Below, one piece after another: positions 11,935 to 22,959 of a DNA stretch of 64,000 nt. The position numbers were made by a program, and so were the translations under genes. Every line of letters begins with the position of its first letter. The first letter of the stretch is position 1. The stretch comes from Chionoecetes opilio (lineage: Eukaryota > Arthropoda > Malacostraca > Decapoda > Majidae): NCBI GenBank assembly GCA_016584305.1, contig JACEEZ010000381.1, forward strand, positions 62,001 through 126,000. The letters are read 5' to 3'. Below the pieces are notes generated by a model. That model was not told the DNA's origin, did not search any database, and saw nothing but the letters and a program-made list of their open reading frames with translations.

Positions 11935-12015
11935 GATCCACAGTCTATAAACGGTCTTCCGACGCGCAGGCAGGGGATCGGGGGTGACTGACGTCACGCG
12001 ATCCAGGTGACCGTC
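11935..12015 (-). repeat. Short repeat shared with 18440-18540
   Basis: In reverse complement this block shares GGAAGACCG, ATAGACTGTGG and the TCACGCGATCCAGG motif with 18440-18540. It is a dispersed repeat of unknown type. Confidence 0.5.
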
Positions 12016-12144
12016 ACCCAGGCTCTCACTGATCCAGTCCAGTCTGAACCAAATCACCACACTGTTCATAGCTTCTCCCCTCTCCTCTCCCTCTTTCGGA
12101 GGGCGCAAACCTCTCCTTTGTACTTTTATTGTAAGTATTATTCT

Positions 12145-12300
12145 CACTGTCTACCACTACCACTGCTGTTGCTACTACTACCACTACTACTAGTCTACTA
12201 CTACCACTGCAACTACTACTGCTACCATAAATTATGCACTACCACTTGTTTGTATTATATAGTATATACTACTACTAGTAGTAGTAGTAGTAGTAGTATA
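12145..12300. repeat. (ACT)n-type degenerate microsatellite
   Basis: Imperfect triplet repeat (CTA/CCA/CTG variants) leading into a strong hairpin at 12233-12329. Similar ACT tracts flank the LINE at 13784-13822 and 18010-18120. Confidence 0.85.
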
Positions 12301-12329
12301 TACTATATAGTACAAACAAGTAGTGCATG
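12233..12329. repeat. Long perfect-ish hairpin with triplet loop
   Basis: The left arm from TGCACTACCACTTGTTTGTA to about 12275 pairs with the right arm ending in TACAAACAAGTAGTGCA near 12329. Arms are about 43 bp with very few mismatches, and the turn lies in the ACT/AGT repeat, which is self-complementary here (ACTAGT). Confidence 0.85.
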
Positions 12330-12406
12330 TGGGTGGTGCGGGCAGGTGGTGGTGGAGGTCGCGGTCAGGTCAGTCAGGTGAGCAGCCCTCCCCATGGACC
12401 TACTGC

Positions 12407-13623
12407 CAGGGTTCCCAGATTGTTGCCAGACTCTCCCCCCCGGAAAATATGAAATCCCACCAAAATACCCCAAAACCTCTGTTAAATTTCCCCCAAAAAA
12501 AAACCTAAATGAAATTCTGAAATTTACTTTATCATTCGTAAAGGTATTTAATACGGGATAAACACTATATTTTTTTAAATCTATTTTCACATTCCTTACA
12601 GCTTACCGAATATCTGCTATGTATACAGTACATGTATACAGTACAAGGCAAATACTAAACCTTAGATGTTATGGCTTCTTCATACATATAGGCTACAGGC
12701 CTATCATTCATATATACTACTGCTACATTTTCTTTGCATTGTTTTATCTGGGCTGTAAGAACCATAACACTTTTTGGCTAGTAATTTGCACTAAACTCTC
12801 CCATCCCATCCCAAGCCATCTTTAAAAATATTTAGATAGTTATCTCATACACGAACAAAACTGTAGCCTATACTAATATACTAATATATACTACTTCATA
12901 CTAATTAAGGCATCTTATCTCTGCATGCCCTATCCTTTTCCTTTTTCAGTTTATGTTCCTCTATCTTCTTTTCCACTTTCAGCTGTCCTCTTTCTCTTCC
13001 CACAAAACTCTCCTCTTCCTACCTGCTTTATTCTCCCCCTTCCTTCCTTTCTCACTTTCTCTCTTCCGTGACTCATGAATAAAAGTATTGAATCTGAATC
13101 TTCCCCTCCCTCACGGTTCCTTCCATACCCTAACTCCGCCTCCCTCCCCCACCATCCTCCTTCCCTCTCTCCCTTATCCACCAAGGTCTCCCTCCACCAC
13201 TGCCCCACCCCCTCGTACCCTCCTCCTTGACCCCACAGCCTAGGCCAGCTGAGCCGAGGCCTACTATATACATCGTAGGCCTCGGCTGAGCCGCCCACCA
13301 GTCTCTCATACCCACCTGACTCCTCTCCTCACTCCCCCACCGTCCTACTCCCCTCCCTCCCATGTCCACATGCTTCTCCCCTCCACTAATCCTTACTTCT
13401 CACCTTCATGCCAGGTCACAGAAGAGATCATTCAGAAATACCGAAGATTGACCTGGCCCTCACCTCACCACAACCATAGCATAAACGGCAGTTTTTGCCT
13501 AAGTTCAATCTAAAATCAATCCCCCCCAAATTTCACCCCATCCCCCCAGACGCAAAATTCTCCCCCTAAATGGGAAGAAAACCCCCCAAATTTTGGGGGA
13601 AAACCCCAAGTCTGGGAACCCTG
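12407..13623. mobile_element. Non-autonomous hAT-type element
   Basis: Perfect 13-bp terminal inverted repeats CAGGGTTCCCAGA and TCTGGGAACCCTG bound 1,217 bp. The flanking octamers CCTACTGC (left) and CCTATTGC (right) differ by one base. CAGGG-type ends with 8-bp duplications are the hAT signature. The interior is C-rich near both ends (CCCCCAAA-type runs) and has no transposase frame, so it would need a transposase from elsewhere. Confidence 0.8.
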
Positions 13624-13847
13624 CCTATTGCCCCTCGGCCACTCCCTCCCTCCTCTCCTCACAGCCCTCAGTCCTCCCAATATCAATTTTCATTATTACT
13701 GTTAGTATTAGTATTATTAGTGCTGAATTTTATTGTATTAATTATTCTTACTGTCTTTACAATTATACTAATTATCATCTTTTAATTACTACTACTACTA
13801 CCACTACTACTACTACTAAAACGGAGGTGTTAAACACTGCAGACTCA

Positions 13848-14734
13848 ATGAGACAAGTGAGAGGAGATGTTTGTGAGCTAAAAAGTAAGTTTTGCAAAGC
13901 TATTGAAGGAATAGAGGAAGCTACCAAGGATGTAGTTAACGACATAACAAGAGAAGATATAAGACTTGATGCTGACCTTGAGGAGTTAACGTCCCTGAGA
14001 AGTGCTGCAACTGGCTTACATAAGAATACACCTTCAAGAAATGATGCCAAGCGAGACTATGCCGAAGCGTTGGGAATGCCTGCGTCTAGTACGGGAAAGA
14101 AGGCTATGAGGAGTCATCATGAAGAGGAAGGGCGTGGTGCCAGCCAGGAGGAGGATAACCAGCGCACGAGAGGTACTGCGGGTGTGCCTGAACGATCCAG
14201 AGGAGCTGAGACAAGGATGAGGAATGAAGGCGTGAGGGGCAGCACTTCTGCTGCCCATTTAACCCCTTAACAGGTGCTATTCCTAAGAGTGTAATGGAAT
14301 ATACTAACAAGTCATCTGCTGCGGAATCTCGTAACCAGAGTGATTTACAACGAAGTGTAGAGCCAGCTGTGGGCACAAACTGGCAGGTGGCACAGTCACG
14401 GCGGAGTAAAAGGACTGGTGTAAGAGGACAGCGGAAGTGTGAGGATTTACCCTTTAGAGCTGCTACCAGATTTGTTGATATCTTCATAGGAGGAGTAGAC
14501 AAGCAGGTTGAGAAGGATGATATACAAGGTTATATTAGAAAAGTGAGTGGAGTGGAAATTAATTCAATATCTGAGCTTGAAATCAGATCTCAAGATGTTA
14601 GGGCATTCAAAGTAAATGTTAGCATTAATGACAGGGATACTCTTTTCAATCCTGATTTATGGCCTGAAAACATTGTGGTTGATAAATTCTATGACAGATC
14701 TGGAAGAAGAAACCAAGGTATCAACAGGGAATAA
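13848..14734 (+). pseudogene. LINE-B ORF1 (RNA-binding-type protein), one frameshift
   Basis: An ATG at 13848 opens a frame to 14270 with a helical, charged segment (GDVCELKSKFCKAIEGIEEA) consistent with a coiled coil. The reading then moves by one base near 14255-14265 and continues through MEYTNKSSAAES (14294) to 14734. The C-terminal half (VDIFIGGVDKQVEKDDIQ... to FDPDLWP-like FNPDLWPENIVV) has the beta-strand rhythm of ORF1 proteins that bind the element RNA. It overlaps nothing downstream; ORF2 starts about 70 bp later. Confidence 0.7.
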
Positions 14735-14801
14735 GGAATTTGGTTTAGTATTTTACTTAATTTCTGGTTTTTTATCCTTTAATCTTAAATATTTTATCAA
14801 G

Positions 14802-17648
14802 ATGGATTCTAAATATCTTAGTTTATGTACTTTTTATTGTTGTTCATTGATGAAAAATATTAATCTGATCAGGGACTTAACTGGCCTAGGATATGATCTT
14901 ATATTTTTACAGGAAACTTTTTTAATACAAGAAAAACTGGGGATGCTAGATTTTATTGATGAAAACTATGATTGTGTTGGAGTGGGTGCCACCTTCTCAG
15001 AGAAGGCGCTGCAATCCATGGCTGGCAGACAGGAAGGTGGGATGGCTATTTTATGGAGGAAAAATCTTAACCTGAAAATTAATAAGATAATTTTGGAAAA
15101 TAATGTTATGGTATTGAATGTTAATATCTTTGGAAGAAATATTATTTTTATAAATGTGTACCTGAACAGTGATGTTTGGGAGATCTCAACACTGAATCAA
15201 TACCTGAAATCATTGTCTTTGTTAGAAACTTTTATGCATGATCTTAATTTTGATTCAATTTATTTTATTGGTGATTTTAATGCTGATCCTTTTTCTGGTA
15301 GGGCTTGGAAAAATCTGTTAAATTTTATGTCAAGAAATTCACTGGTTTGCTATGACTTAGACCTGCTTGGGAGAGATGCCATAACCTTCACAGGGTATGG
15401 GAACAGCACAAACAGGTGGCTGGACCATATAGTTGGTAGGCCTTGTGATCACATTGATGTCAGTGAAGCCAAGGTTTTATATGATATGAACGGTTCTGAT
15501 CACCTGCCATTATTTATAAAGATGGAATTTAAGGGAGTCCATATATCTCACACTACCTCTCCAAGCAATAACACAGACTCTGCACAATATTCCTTACATT
15601 GGCATAAATTAGATGCAGATGATTTAAGGAACATCAACAGACGTGTTGACAATAAACTAAAGCTTTTGCAGCATGACTTAGCTCAAAATTGTCATAAAAC
15701 AGGTTGCCACAACCCTTTGCATCTAAAGGAAATAGATAAAGTTTATGATGCAATGGTAACAAGCATTCAGGAAGAGAGTGAAAAATATAAGAGAAAAGTT
15801 GTTAAATGCAATAAATTCAAGGTTATTCCTGGATGGAATAGGAGGGTGAAGGAGCTTCATAGTAGAGCAAGAGATGGCTACCTGGATTGGGTGGAGCAAG
15901 GTAGACAGCTATACACCACACACCATGAGGTCATGCTAAACACCAGAAAAGCTTTTAAAGCAGCATTAAGACAGTGTAAGAATAATGAACAACAAGAAAT
16001 AAGTAACAGTATCATATTCAAATTTAGAGATAAAAACAAAACACAATTTTGGAAGGAGGTTAAGAGAAAGAAAGGAAGGGAAAAACTTAATACAAAGAAT
16101 GACACTGATTTCCTGAAAGAATTAAAAGAAATGTGGCCTGTAAAAAGAAAAGTAAACTTAAGAATTTCTAGTGCTACTATCAAACATATTTTATCTTCTG
16201 TGAATGATGGAGTTGGCCATGATGGAATTCATCTGCTGTTCCTTAAGAATGCTTCACATGACTTTTTAGAATATTTGTCCATGTTTTACAATATGTGTTA
16301 TTCACATTGTTATCTTCCCGGTGATCTGCTAAGGGGCACTATTACTCCTTTACCTAAAGATAAGAAAAATACAAATGCTTCCCTCAACTATAGACCTGTG
16401 ATGCAATCCTCATGTCTGCTGAAAATCTTTGAATTACATGTTTTAAATTTCTTAACTGAAAAACTCCCTTTGAATTTTAGGCAGTTAGGTTTTAGGAAGG
16501 CATCATCCACTACTGATGCTTCTTTTTTGGTAAAAGAGGTTATGAGAAGCTACAGTAGCTCAAGGTCATCTCCCATTGCCACTTTTGTTGATTTAAGTAA
16601 AGCCTTCGATAGAATAGATCATTTCCTGCTTGGTAAGAAACTGTTATCCTCAGGTATACCTGTTGATCTGACCCTCACATTAATGCACTACTTTAGAAAC
16701 CAACAAGCACAAGTCAGATGGCATCAGTCCAAGAGTGAATTTTATTTCATTGAACAGGGAGTAAGGCAGGGAGGTGTTTTATCCCCATTTTTATTTAATT
16801 TTTATATAAATGACATTATTGAAAAAGTTTCCAGCTTGGACATAGGATGTAGGCTTGGTGTCCACAGACTTAATGTTGTAGGTTACGCTGATGATCTGGT
16901 TCTCCTGGCTGCGTCAAGAGACGGCATGGAGGTATTATACAATTGTTTATGTAATGAAATTGTAAATCACAAACTTGTGATAAACAAAGAAAAACCAGAT
17001 GTATGAGATTTAATTTAAGAAAAAAATTTGTATTGGGTAATATAAAACTTAATGGCGATGAACTAAAAGTTGTGAGCTGCTACAAATACTTAGGACACAA
17101 TATTTCCTTCAATTTTAAAGATAGTGATGACATCGATTTTCGGTTAAACTTATTTTACTCATCTTTTAATAGTGTATATAGAGATTTTAAGTTTTTAGAT
17201 TTTAATGTTCTTTTGTTTTTATTTAACTCTTACTGCTGTCCAGAATATGGCTTGGCCCTATGGAATGATACCTCAGTTTTTAGATCTTGTTTTTTTTAAA
17301 GCGTTTAATGTAGCATATAATAATGGTTTAAAACTCATGTCGGGAGTACCTACATATGCCAGCAGCCACATCACTGCTGAAAACTGCAATAAATTATTAT
17401 TAAGGCATCTCACAGCCCTTATACAAGTTAGATTCTTTAAAAGACTGATTAGGTCAAACAATCCTATCATTAAATATAATATATATTTTTATACAAAAGG
17501 TCTTTTTATGACTTATGCGAGACATTTATTTGATCAGTATTACAATGTCAATATTTTTGAAGAGGCTCTGGATGTTATTAAGGCCAGGATAGTCTGGGTA
17601 CAGCGACATGAGGAGAGGCGAGGCCCCTGTTTATTTTATGGATATTAA
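14802..17648 (+). pseudogene. LINE-B ORF2: APE-type endonuclease and reverse transcriptase, two frameshifts
   Basis: From an ATG at 14802 the frame is open to 17006. The endonuclease shows LIFLQETF (~residue 30-40), GDFNADPFSG (~157) and SDHLPLF (~231), the Glu, Asp and Asp-His positions of the family. RT motifs follow: FVDLSKAFDRID, QGVRQGGVLSPFLFNFYIND and GYADDLVLLA (YADD at ~695), all conserved. The frame breaks just before 17003, continues to about 17290, then breaks again in a T run (CTTGTTTTTTTT) and continues to the stop at 17648. Both breaks fall outside the catalytic motifs, so it is either a young dead copy or partly affected by base-call errors. Confidence 0.9.
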
Positions 17649-18162
17649 TCCCTTCATAGATTAGGGGTTAACTTTTTTATATTTCCTATGTTGTTTACAA
17701 ATGTATTACATATTTTAGTTTTGTATATATATATACTTTATAGATCATTTTAATTTATATCAATTGATTTTAATGGTTAGCCTATTCATACATTTTGTTT
17801 TATTTGTACATGTATGAGAATTTTAATTTGATATCTTAAGGTGAAACACATAAAAATACATACTTGAAAAATTTATCATATAAGTATGTGCAAAGTATGC
17901 TGTTTGTATATAACAATAACATTTATTTTTTCTTATTGTATATCTCGTGCGTCTACTCTACGTACTATGTAAGTTTCTTACGAAAATAAAATGTACTGAA
18001 CTGAACTGAACTACTAAAACCACTACTATTACAATAACTATTACTACCACTGCTATTGCTACTACTAACACTACTATTACTACTATTACCACTACTACTT
18101 TACAACTATTACTACTATACTTAGAACTAGATTAGACATAGATTAGGAATATTAATTGATTA

Positions 18163-18277
18163 GGGGAGGCGGTAGCGGTGTGGTTAGCGTCTCCGACTGG
18201 CGTTCTCGGTGACCCAAGTTCGATCCCCGAAGAAACCCAAAACCTTTCTGCACCGTCGAGTGGCAAAAAAAAAAAAA
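18163..18277 (+). mobile_element. SINE family 1, truncated copy with poly-A
   Basis: The same tRNA-like head as at 316-673 (GGGGAGGCGGTAGCGGTG; GTTCGATCCCCG) up to GCACCGTCGAGTGG, then 13 A. The ~230-bp body of the longer copy is absent, so poly-A directly follows the head. Confidence 0.7.
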
Positions 18278-18730
18278 CTAATACACCTTGGGGAGTAGTA
18301 TTTTTTTTATTATTATTGTTTGTTAGTTAGTTATATTATCTTAAAAATGGAATATGGTAGGAAATGAACGTGGGCGCACGGAGCGGAGCCTATCCACCTC
18401 TCAGCTATGCTGGAGATAGAATGAGGCAGATCAAGAGGGCTTGGGGTGGCCTGGATCGCGTGACGTAGACGCGCCGCGTGAGCCAAAACGCGTCCAGCCG
18501 TTCGGAAGACCGTTATTATAGACTGTGGGTAGATCGTAGGCAGGAGGCCTTAGGTCACAGCTGAGTGGCATGAATGAACGAGGCCAACTGAGGTCAACTG
18601 CCTGCCGGAACACCTTTATATGCGTATAAATTCGTGGCGTAGGCTGGCAACCAGGCCGCTGAGTTAGTAATTCATGGCGACTCATTTGGAATATTGCAAA
18701 CTCGTAGCAAATCGTAGCTATATGCGTCAT
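18278..18730. other. No gene seen
   Basis: Contains the dispersed repeat shared with 11935-12015 (at 18440-18540). No coding signal is convincing here. Confidence 0.4.
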
Positions 18731-19076
18731 AAGCCCCTTTCACACATTCTAGAGTAGCGCGCCGAATTGTGGCGACTCATTACTCGCGAAAACACGTGGG
18801 CGCACTCGTAGGTACTCGTGGATAGTCGCCATCAAGTCGTATCAAGTAGTGAGAGTCGTGGCAAGGTCGCGAGGTGTCTTGGGTATGCGTGCGTGGGGCT
18901 GGAAATTTTGGACATGTTCAAAACCTGGCCGCGCAACGTCACGACTTTTGGATGCGTAGCCGGGTCATAACTACTATAATTATCAACGCGTAGCGACTCT
19001 TCATTTATCGTAGCGACTCAATTGCCTATTCGTAGTGACTCAAATAGTTACGTAGTGACTTATTCGTAGTGACTGG

Positions 19077-19325
19077 TGCTCCGTAGTGTAGTGGTTAGCA
19101 CGCTCGGTTCACAACCGCGAAGTCCTGGGTTGGTTCCACGAGCGGAGCGGAGAAACATGGGCGGTCTCCTTAAAAACACCCGAGCCTCTGTCCACCCAGT
19201 AGTGAATGGGTACCGGGTGTTAGCCGGGGGTTTGTGACGTACCCACCTCCCGGGGTGAGGTGCAAATGACCCTGTATCTCACACGAGATAAAAATTTCCT
19301 TCCCAGATCAGTCAGGTCAACCCAC
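19077..19325 (+). mobile_element. SINE family 2 (tRNA-Val-like head)
   Basis: The head CCGTAGTGTAGTGGTTAGCA is a close match to the D-arm/A-box region of tRNA-Val. The anticodon loop reads TTCACAA (anticodon CAC) and a T-loop-like GGTTGGTTCC follows. The body continues with TAGTGAATGGGTACCGG and CTCACACGAGATAAA. Other copies are at 21109-21450 and 54612-54790. The weak T arm and missing acceptor pairing argue against a functional tRNA. Confidence 0.75.
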
Positions 19326-20052
19326 CGGGTCGTACAAACTCGTAGCAAACTCTTGCAATGTTGTAGCAACTCGTAAACGACTCATAGCAACTCTTAGCGA
19401 CACTCGTAACTATGCGTACAAACTCTTACCAAAGTCGTACCAACGCGTACTAATTCGTGATTGGGTACACGAGAAACGACCGATTAAACAGTGTCGGGTG
19501 TCAGAGTCGCCTTTTCTCCACGAGTAGACGCCGATTTGGGATTCGGCGCTACTCTGCCTGCTACTCTAAAATGTGTGAAAGGGGCTATATTCATAGCGTG
19601 CCTATATGCGTGATTACTCATAGCAATGCGTGGTAGTCGTAGCTACTCTTGGCATGATATATGGCGCCAAAGATTGAACTCGTGGACATCATTTGTGGCT
19701 ACTCTTGGCAGTGGCTTGGAGGTCGTAACTACTCGTAGACCTACTCGTGACGACTCTTAGATATTCGTAGCAGCTCGTCCACGATTCACTACGATTTGTG
19801 CGTTTGCCACGAGTTGCTACGATATGTCGTGGTAATTCGTATCAACAATTGACAACTCTTAGCAATGCGTGACAACTCGTGGTGTGTTTGAGTCACTACG
19901 AATAGGCAAGAGTCGCTACGAAAAACGACGAGTAGTTAAGAGTTGATACAAGTAGTTATGACCCAGCTACGCATCTCCTACGGATCCAAAAGTCGTGACC
20001 ATTGCGCGGCCAGATTTAGAACATGCCCAAAATTTCCAGCCCCTCCCACGCA

Positions 20053-20184
20053 GAGTACCATATATAAAGTAAACCCACGCGCATAGGAGGAGCTTAAGGG
20101 CAACGTCATCGGTGCGCGATCATGAAAATGGGAAAAAAATACGTGGAGTGCATGAAGAAAACGGAGGGAAAGATGGGAGACTCA

Positions 20185-20280
<96 letters not shown>

Positions 20281-20434
20281 TGGACTTCCCAGTCCAACCG
20301 CTCTCGTCTAGGTCACCCAAGCAACTGACCTGTGGACGCACCGCCTACGTCACTATTTGACCTGAGTTGCCAGCCGCGCGGGCAGATTTGTTTTCTCGTA
20401 TACGAAGTGGGTTTACTTGATATTTGTTACTTTG
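20053..20434. mobile_element. MITE nested in the fold-back element
   Basis: A 382-bp insert is flanked by the direct repeat CTCCCACGCA (20043-20052 and 20435-20444). Its ends are imperfect inverted repeats that share AAGTAAACCCAC about 16 bp in from each tip. Removing it restores pairing between the right and left arms of the host element. A duplication of 8-10 bp fits hAT or Mutator-type non-autonomous elements. Confidence 0.75.
20188..20275. repeat. (CT)n microsatellite
   Basis: About 88 bp of CT dinucleotide inside the nested MITE. Confidence 0.95.
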
Positions 20435-20599
20435 CTCCCACGCATACCCAAGACACCACGCGATACTGCCACGACTCTCACGACTTGATACGACTTGATG
20501 GCGACTATCCACGAGTACCTACGAATGCGCCCACGTGTTTTCGCGAGTAACGAGTCGCCACAATTCGGTGCGCTATTCTAGAATGTGTGAAAGGGGCTT

Positions 20600-20714
20600 A
20601 AACACACACACACATGTCACTAATATTCGCAACCCATGTACTTCCTGTCTACATTCCACCTCCTCCACCAACCCACACCCACACCCACACCTACACCCAC
20701 CCACACACACACCT

Positions 20715-20745
<31 letters not shown>

Positions 20746-21108
20746 TCCTTCACAATCCACCCTCACATGCCTTTATTTATCACCCTCTCATTCACCGCCC
20801 TACCTTCTCCTTCCCCTTCACAAACATATTTGTAGCGGAGGGAAAGAATCAATAGTAAAGTTGGTGCTTCTGCCTACTATAGTATGAAAACAACAAAATG
20901 TACAATAATTCTAATGATAATAATGATGACAATAATATTGATAATCTTCATAAAAAAAACCCAATGATGATAACAACGAAAAATGGTAATGATAATAATG
21001 ATGATAGTAATGATGATAATAAATGGAATATTATACTGCACTAGCTACGATTGTTCTCAGAAACCGTGATTACACACACACACACACACACACAGACAGA
21101 GACGAGTG
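20600..21108. repeat. Simple-sequence-rich spacer
   Basis: (CA)/(CCCACA) tracts at 20600-20745, AT-rich (AATGATAATAATGATG) sequence at 20890-21020 and (AC)n at 21070-21094. No gene is seen. Confidence 0.8.
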
Positions 21109-21450
21109 TTCCGTAGTGTAGTGGTTAGCAAGGTAAATGTGGTTAGCACGCTCGGTTCACAACCGCGAAGACCCGGGTTCGATCCACGGGCGGAGCGGAG
21201 AAAAATGGGTGGTCTCCTTAAAAACACACGAGCCCCTGTCCACACAGTAGTGAATGGGTACCGTGGTTAGCGTGGCCACCGAGATGACAAGGCCTGCTAC
21301 ATCGCCGTGACGTCACACCATGCGGTGTCATCTCGGTGGCCACGGTGTTAGCCGGGGGTTTGTGACGTAAATTTACCCGCTTCCCGGGGTGAGGAGCAGA
21401 TGACCCTGTATCTCACACGAGATAAAGATTTCCCTCCAAGGTCAGTCAGG
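21109..21450 (+). mobile_element. SINE family 2, second copy with insert and internal duplication
   Basis: Same tRNA-Val-like head and body as at 19077. The head carries an extra GGTTAGCAAGGTAAATGT segment, and the body is split by a 72-bp palindromic mini-element at 21272. Beyond the SINE, the ACTCGTAGCAAACTCTTGC region up to about 21625 also matches 19330-19500, so the duplicated unit is larger than the SINE. Confidence 0.75.
21272..21343. mobile_element. 72-bp mini inverted-repeat element
   Basis: Perfect 18-bp terminal inverted repeats (GTGGCCACCGAGATGACA and its exact complement) enclose 36 bp with a CGTGACGTCAC core. It interrupts the SINE between GGTACCG and TGTTAGCC, and GGTTAGC/GTGTTAGC flank it as a possible imperfect 8-9 bp target duplication. 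The half-motif TCATCTCGGTGGCC also occurs at 32145 and 34917. Confidence 0.7.
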
Positions 21451-21639
21451 TTCACAGTCAGGTCAAGCCACCGGGTCGTACAAACTCGTAGCAAACTCTT
21501 GCAATGTCGTAGCAATGTCGTAAGTACTCGTAACTATGCGTACAAACTCTTGGCAACGTCGTACCAACTCGTACTAATTCATGATTGTAACACGAGAAAT
21601 GACCGTTAAAACAGTGTCGGTGTGGTGCGACGAGGAGGA

Positions 21640-21810
21640 AAGTGCTAAGGAATGGGACGTTCTGCATCTGCGCATGCGCCAGAGGAGTGTGATCCCGTGT
21701 CTCGCGATACCCTAGTAGCGCGCCAGATGTACGATGTTTCTTCTTCATTTTTGCCAGCCTCGCGGAGAGGCAAGAGCTTGTTCCCAGCTCGTGCCTCACC
21801 CCACGGCCGG
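21640..21810 (-). repeat. Dispersed repeat, inverted copy of 33596-33790
   Basis: Shared landmarks in reverse complement: GGAATGGGACGTTCTGCATC, CACGGGATCACACTCCTC-type and AGGCAAGAGCTTGTTCCCAG. This is probably part of the same large element family whose other end is GTGTGAAAGGGGCTT. Confidence 0.75.
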
Positions 21811-21819
21811 TGTCGCATA

Positions 21820-22268
21820 AAATAGGTAACACCTCGAAATAAGTAGCACCTTACCTCACCCCCCCCACCCACCCGCCGTTCCCTACCACAAAATACTGCT
21901 TTATAAGCTATTAACCAGGACGTGTGTGGTACTGTGGTTGCTGGAGGTAGCTACTGGAGGAGACAGGGGAGAAGAGATTGCCGTATAAAAGCCCTGTCAC
22001 ACAATGCCTTTTTTCACCCAGGCCGTCGATGCGAGGGATGGGCAGCAGAGTTGCCAGGTCGCAGAATGTGTTCCCACCCAATCTCATCCCAAAACCAGCC
22101 CAAAACCGCGACCTCGGTCTCAAAAAACCGCTACAAAACCACCCAAAATATTATAATCAGTTGTATGAGTATGTATGAAGCTCATGACGACTGACGACTA
22201 AGGTATAGCAAAAAAGGGAAGAAAAAAAAAAGTGACAAATAATGTACTACCTATAAAAAAACTTATAT

Positions 22269-22316
<48 letters not shown>

Positions 22317-22330
22317 GTTGGTATTCTTAG
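21820..22330. other. No gene seen; (TA)n at 22270-22316
   Basis: A low-complexity C run lies at 21857-21875. A block at 22045-22145 (AACCAGCCCAAAACCGCGAC) resembles 27355-27400 and may be a dispersed repeat. A TA microsatellite precedes the Penelope-like element. Confidence 0.5.
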
Positions 22331-22382
22331 GTAGATACATCTTGCCATTTCAGGGTGACAAAGACACTCGTCATTCTTGGGG

Positions 22383-22435
22383 TTGTTTATGCGCAACGTT
22401 TCGCCAAAAGACACTTGGCATCATCAGGCTAAAAT
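22383..22435 (-). ncRNA. Hammerhead-ribozyme-like core
   Basis: On the minus strand CTGATGA (22427-22421) is followed by a stem with GCCAA pairing to TTGGC, then GAAAC (22402-22398), the two conserved boxes of the hammerhead in correct order and spacing. A short GTTG/CAAC pairing is possible for the third helix. I could not confirm a proper cleavage triplet, so activity is uncertain. Confidence 0.55.
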
Positions 22436-22959
22436 AGTTTAAAAAATTAATATACTATACTGCTAAAAAGCGAACATCTAAAAGATTTTTTTTTATACAA
22501 TAAAATAATCCTATATTATCTAAAAAATAAAAATACAATTTATACTTAACAGACCTTGGTGTGTATGTTGTCTGAGTTGGCAGAGGACTGAATGAACAAT
22601 AGTTTACAGGTAGCATTTCGGCTCGTGTGTGGCGATCGAAACGAGAGTCGGACAATCGAAACAGTGTGATATATAATCATTTAAGTATATGTAATTGGTA
22701 TGAAGTGACTTGGTTATTAAGATCAGGAGACAAGTGCTTGATGTGTATGGATTCTAATAATTTAGTGTCACTAGGGTAGTTTGCCTTGCATAGGATACTA
22801 AAGTCATTCATAGAAAAAGGGTGATCTAAATCTATGGTTCTTGAGATATTAATGAGAATGTGATTTTCAAAAAAATGTCCCTCCCTTACTTCAAATTTCT
22901 GGCAAAAGATATTTTCACCGGATTTGGATAAAACTTGGTTCATATTGGTTTTTGCTGAT

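Larger units (their letters stand above)
13823..18009 (+). mobile_element. LINE family B (CR1/Jockey group), nearly complete copy with target duplication
   Basis: The element is flanked by the 11-bp direct repeat ACTACTAAAAC at 13812-13822 and 18010-18020, within an ACT microsatellite. It contains ORF1, ORF2 (endonuclease and RT), a 3' UTR of about 350 bp and a (TGAAC)n tail at 17992-18009. Only about 25 bp precede ORF1, so the 5' UTR may be truncated. Clade placement is by general RT layout and the short-tandem tail; CR1/Rex-like is favoured but not proven. Confidence 0.85.
18731..20599. mobile_element. Long fold-back (inverted-repeat) element
   Basis: The ends are AAGCCCCTTTCACACATTCTAGA at 18731 and its reverse complement ending at 20599. 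The left arm 18731-19060 pairs with two right-side pieces, 19888-20052 and 20435-20599, which were one arm before a 382-bp insert at 20053. The interior is filled with degenerate ACTCGTAGC-like units in both orientations and holds a SINE (19077-19325). Another copy of the end motif occurs inside at 19565-19588. No transposase frame is visible. The target duplication is not clear. Confidence 0.7.

Noticed and set aside
19077..21190. tRNA-Val genes
   Set aside because: The tRNA-like heads lack a paired acceptor stem, have imperfect T arms and continue into a shared SINE body.
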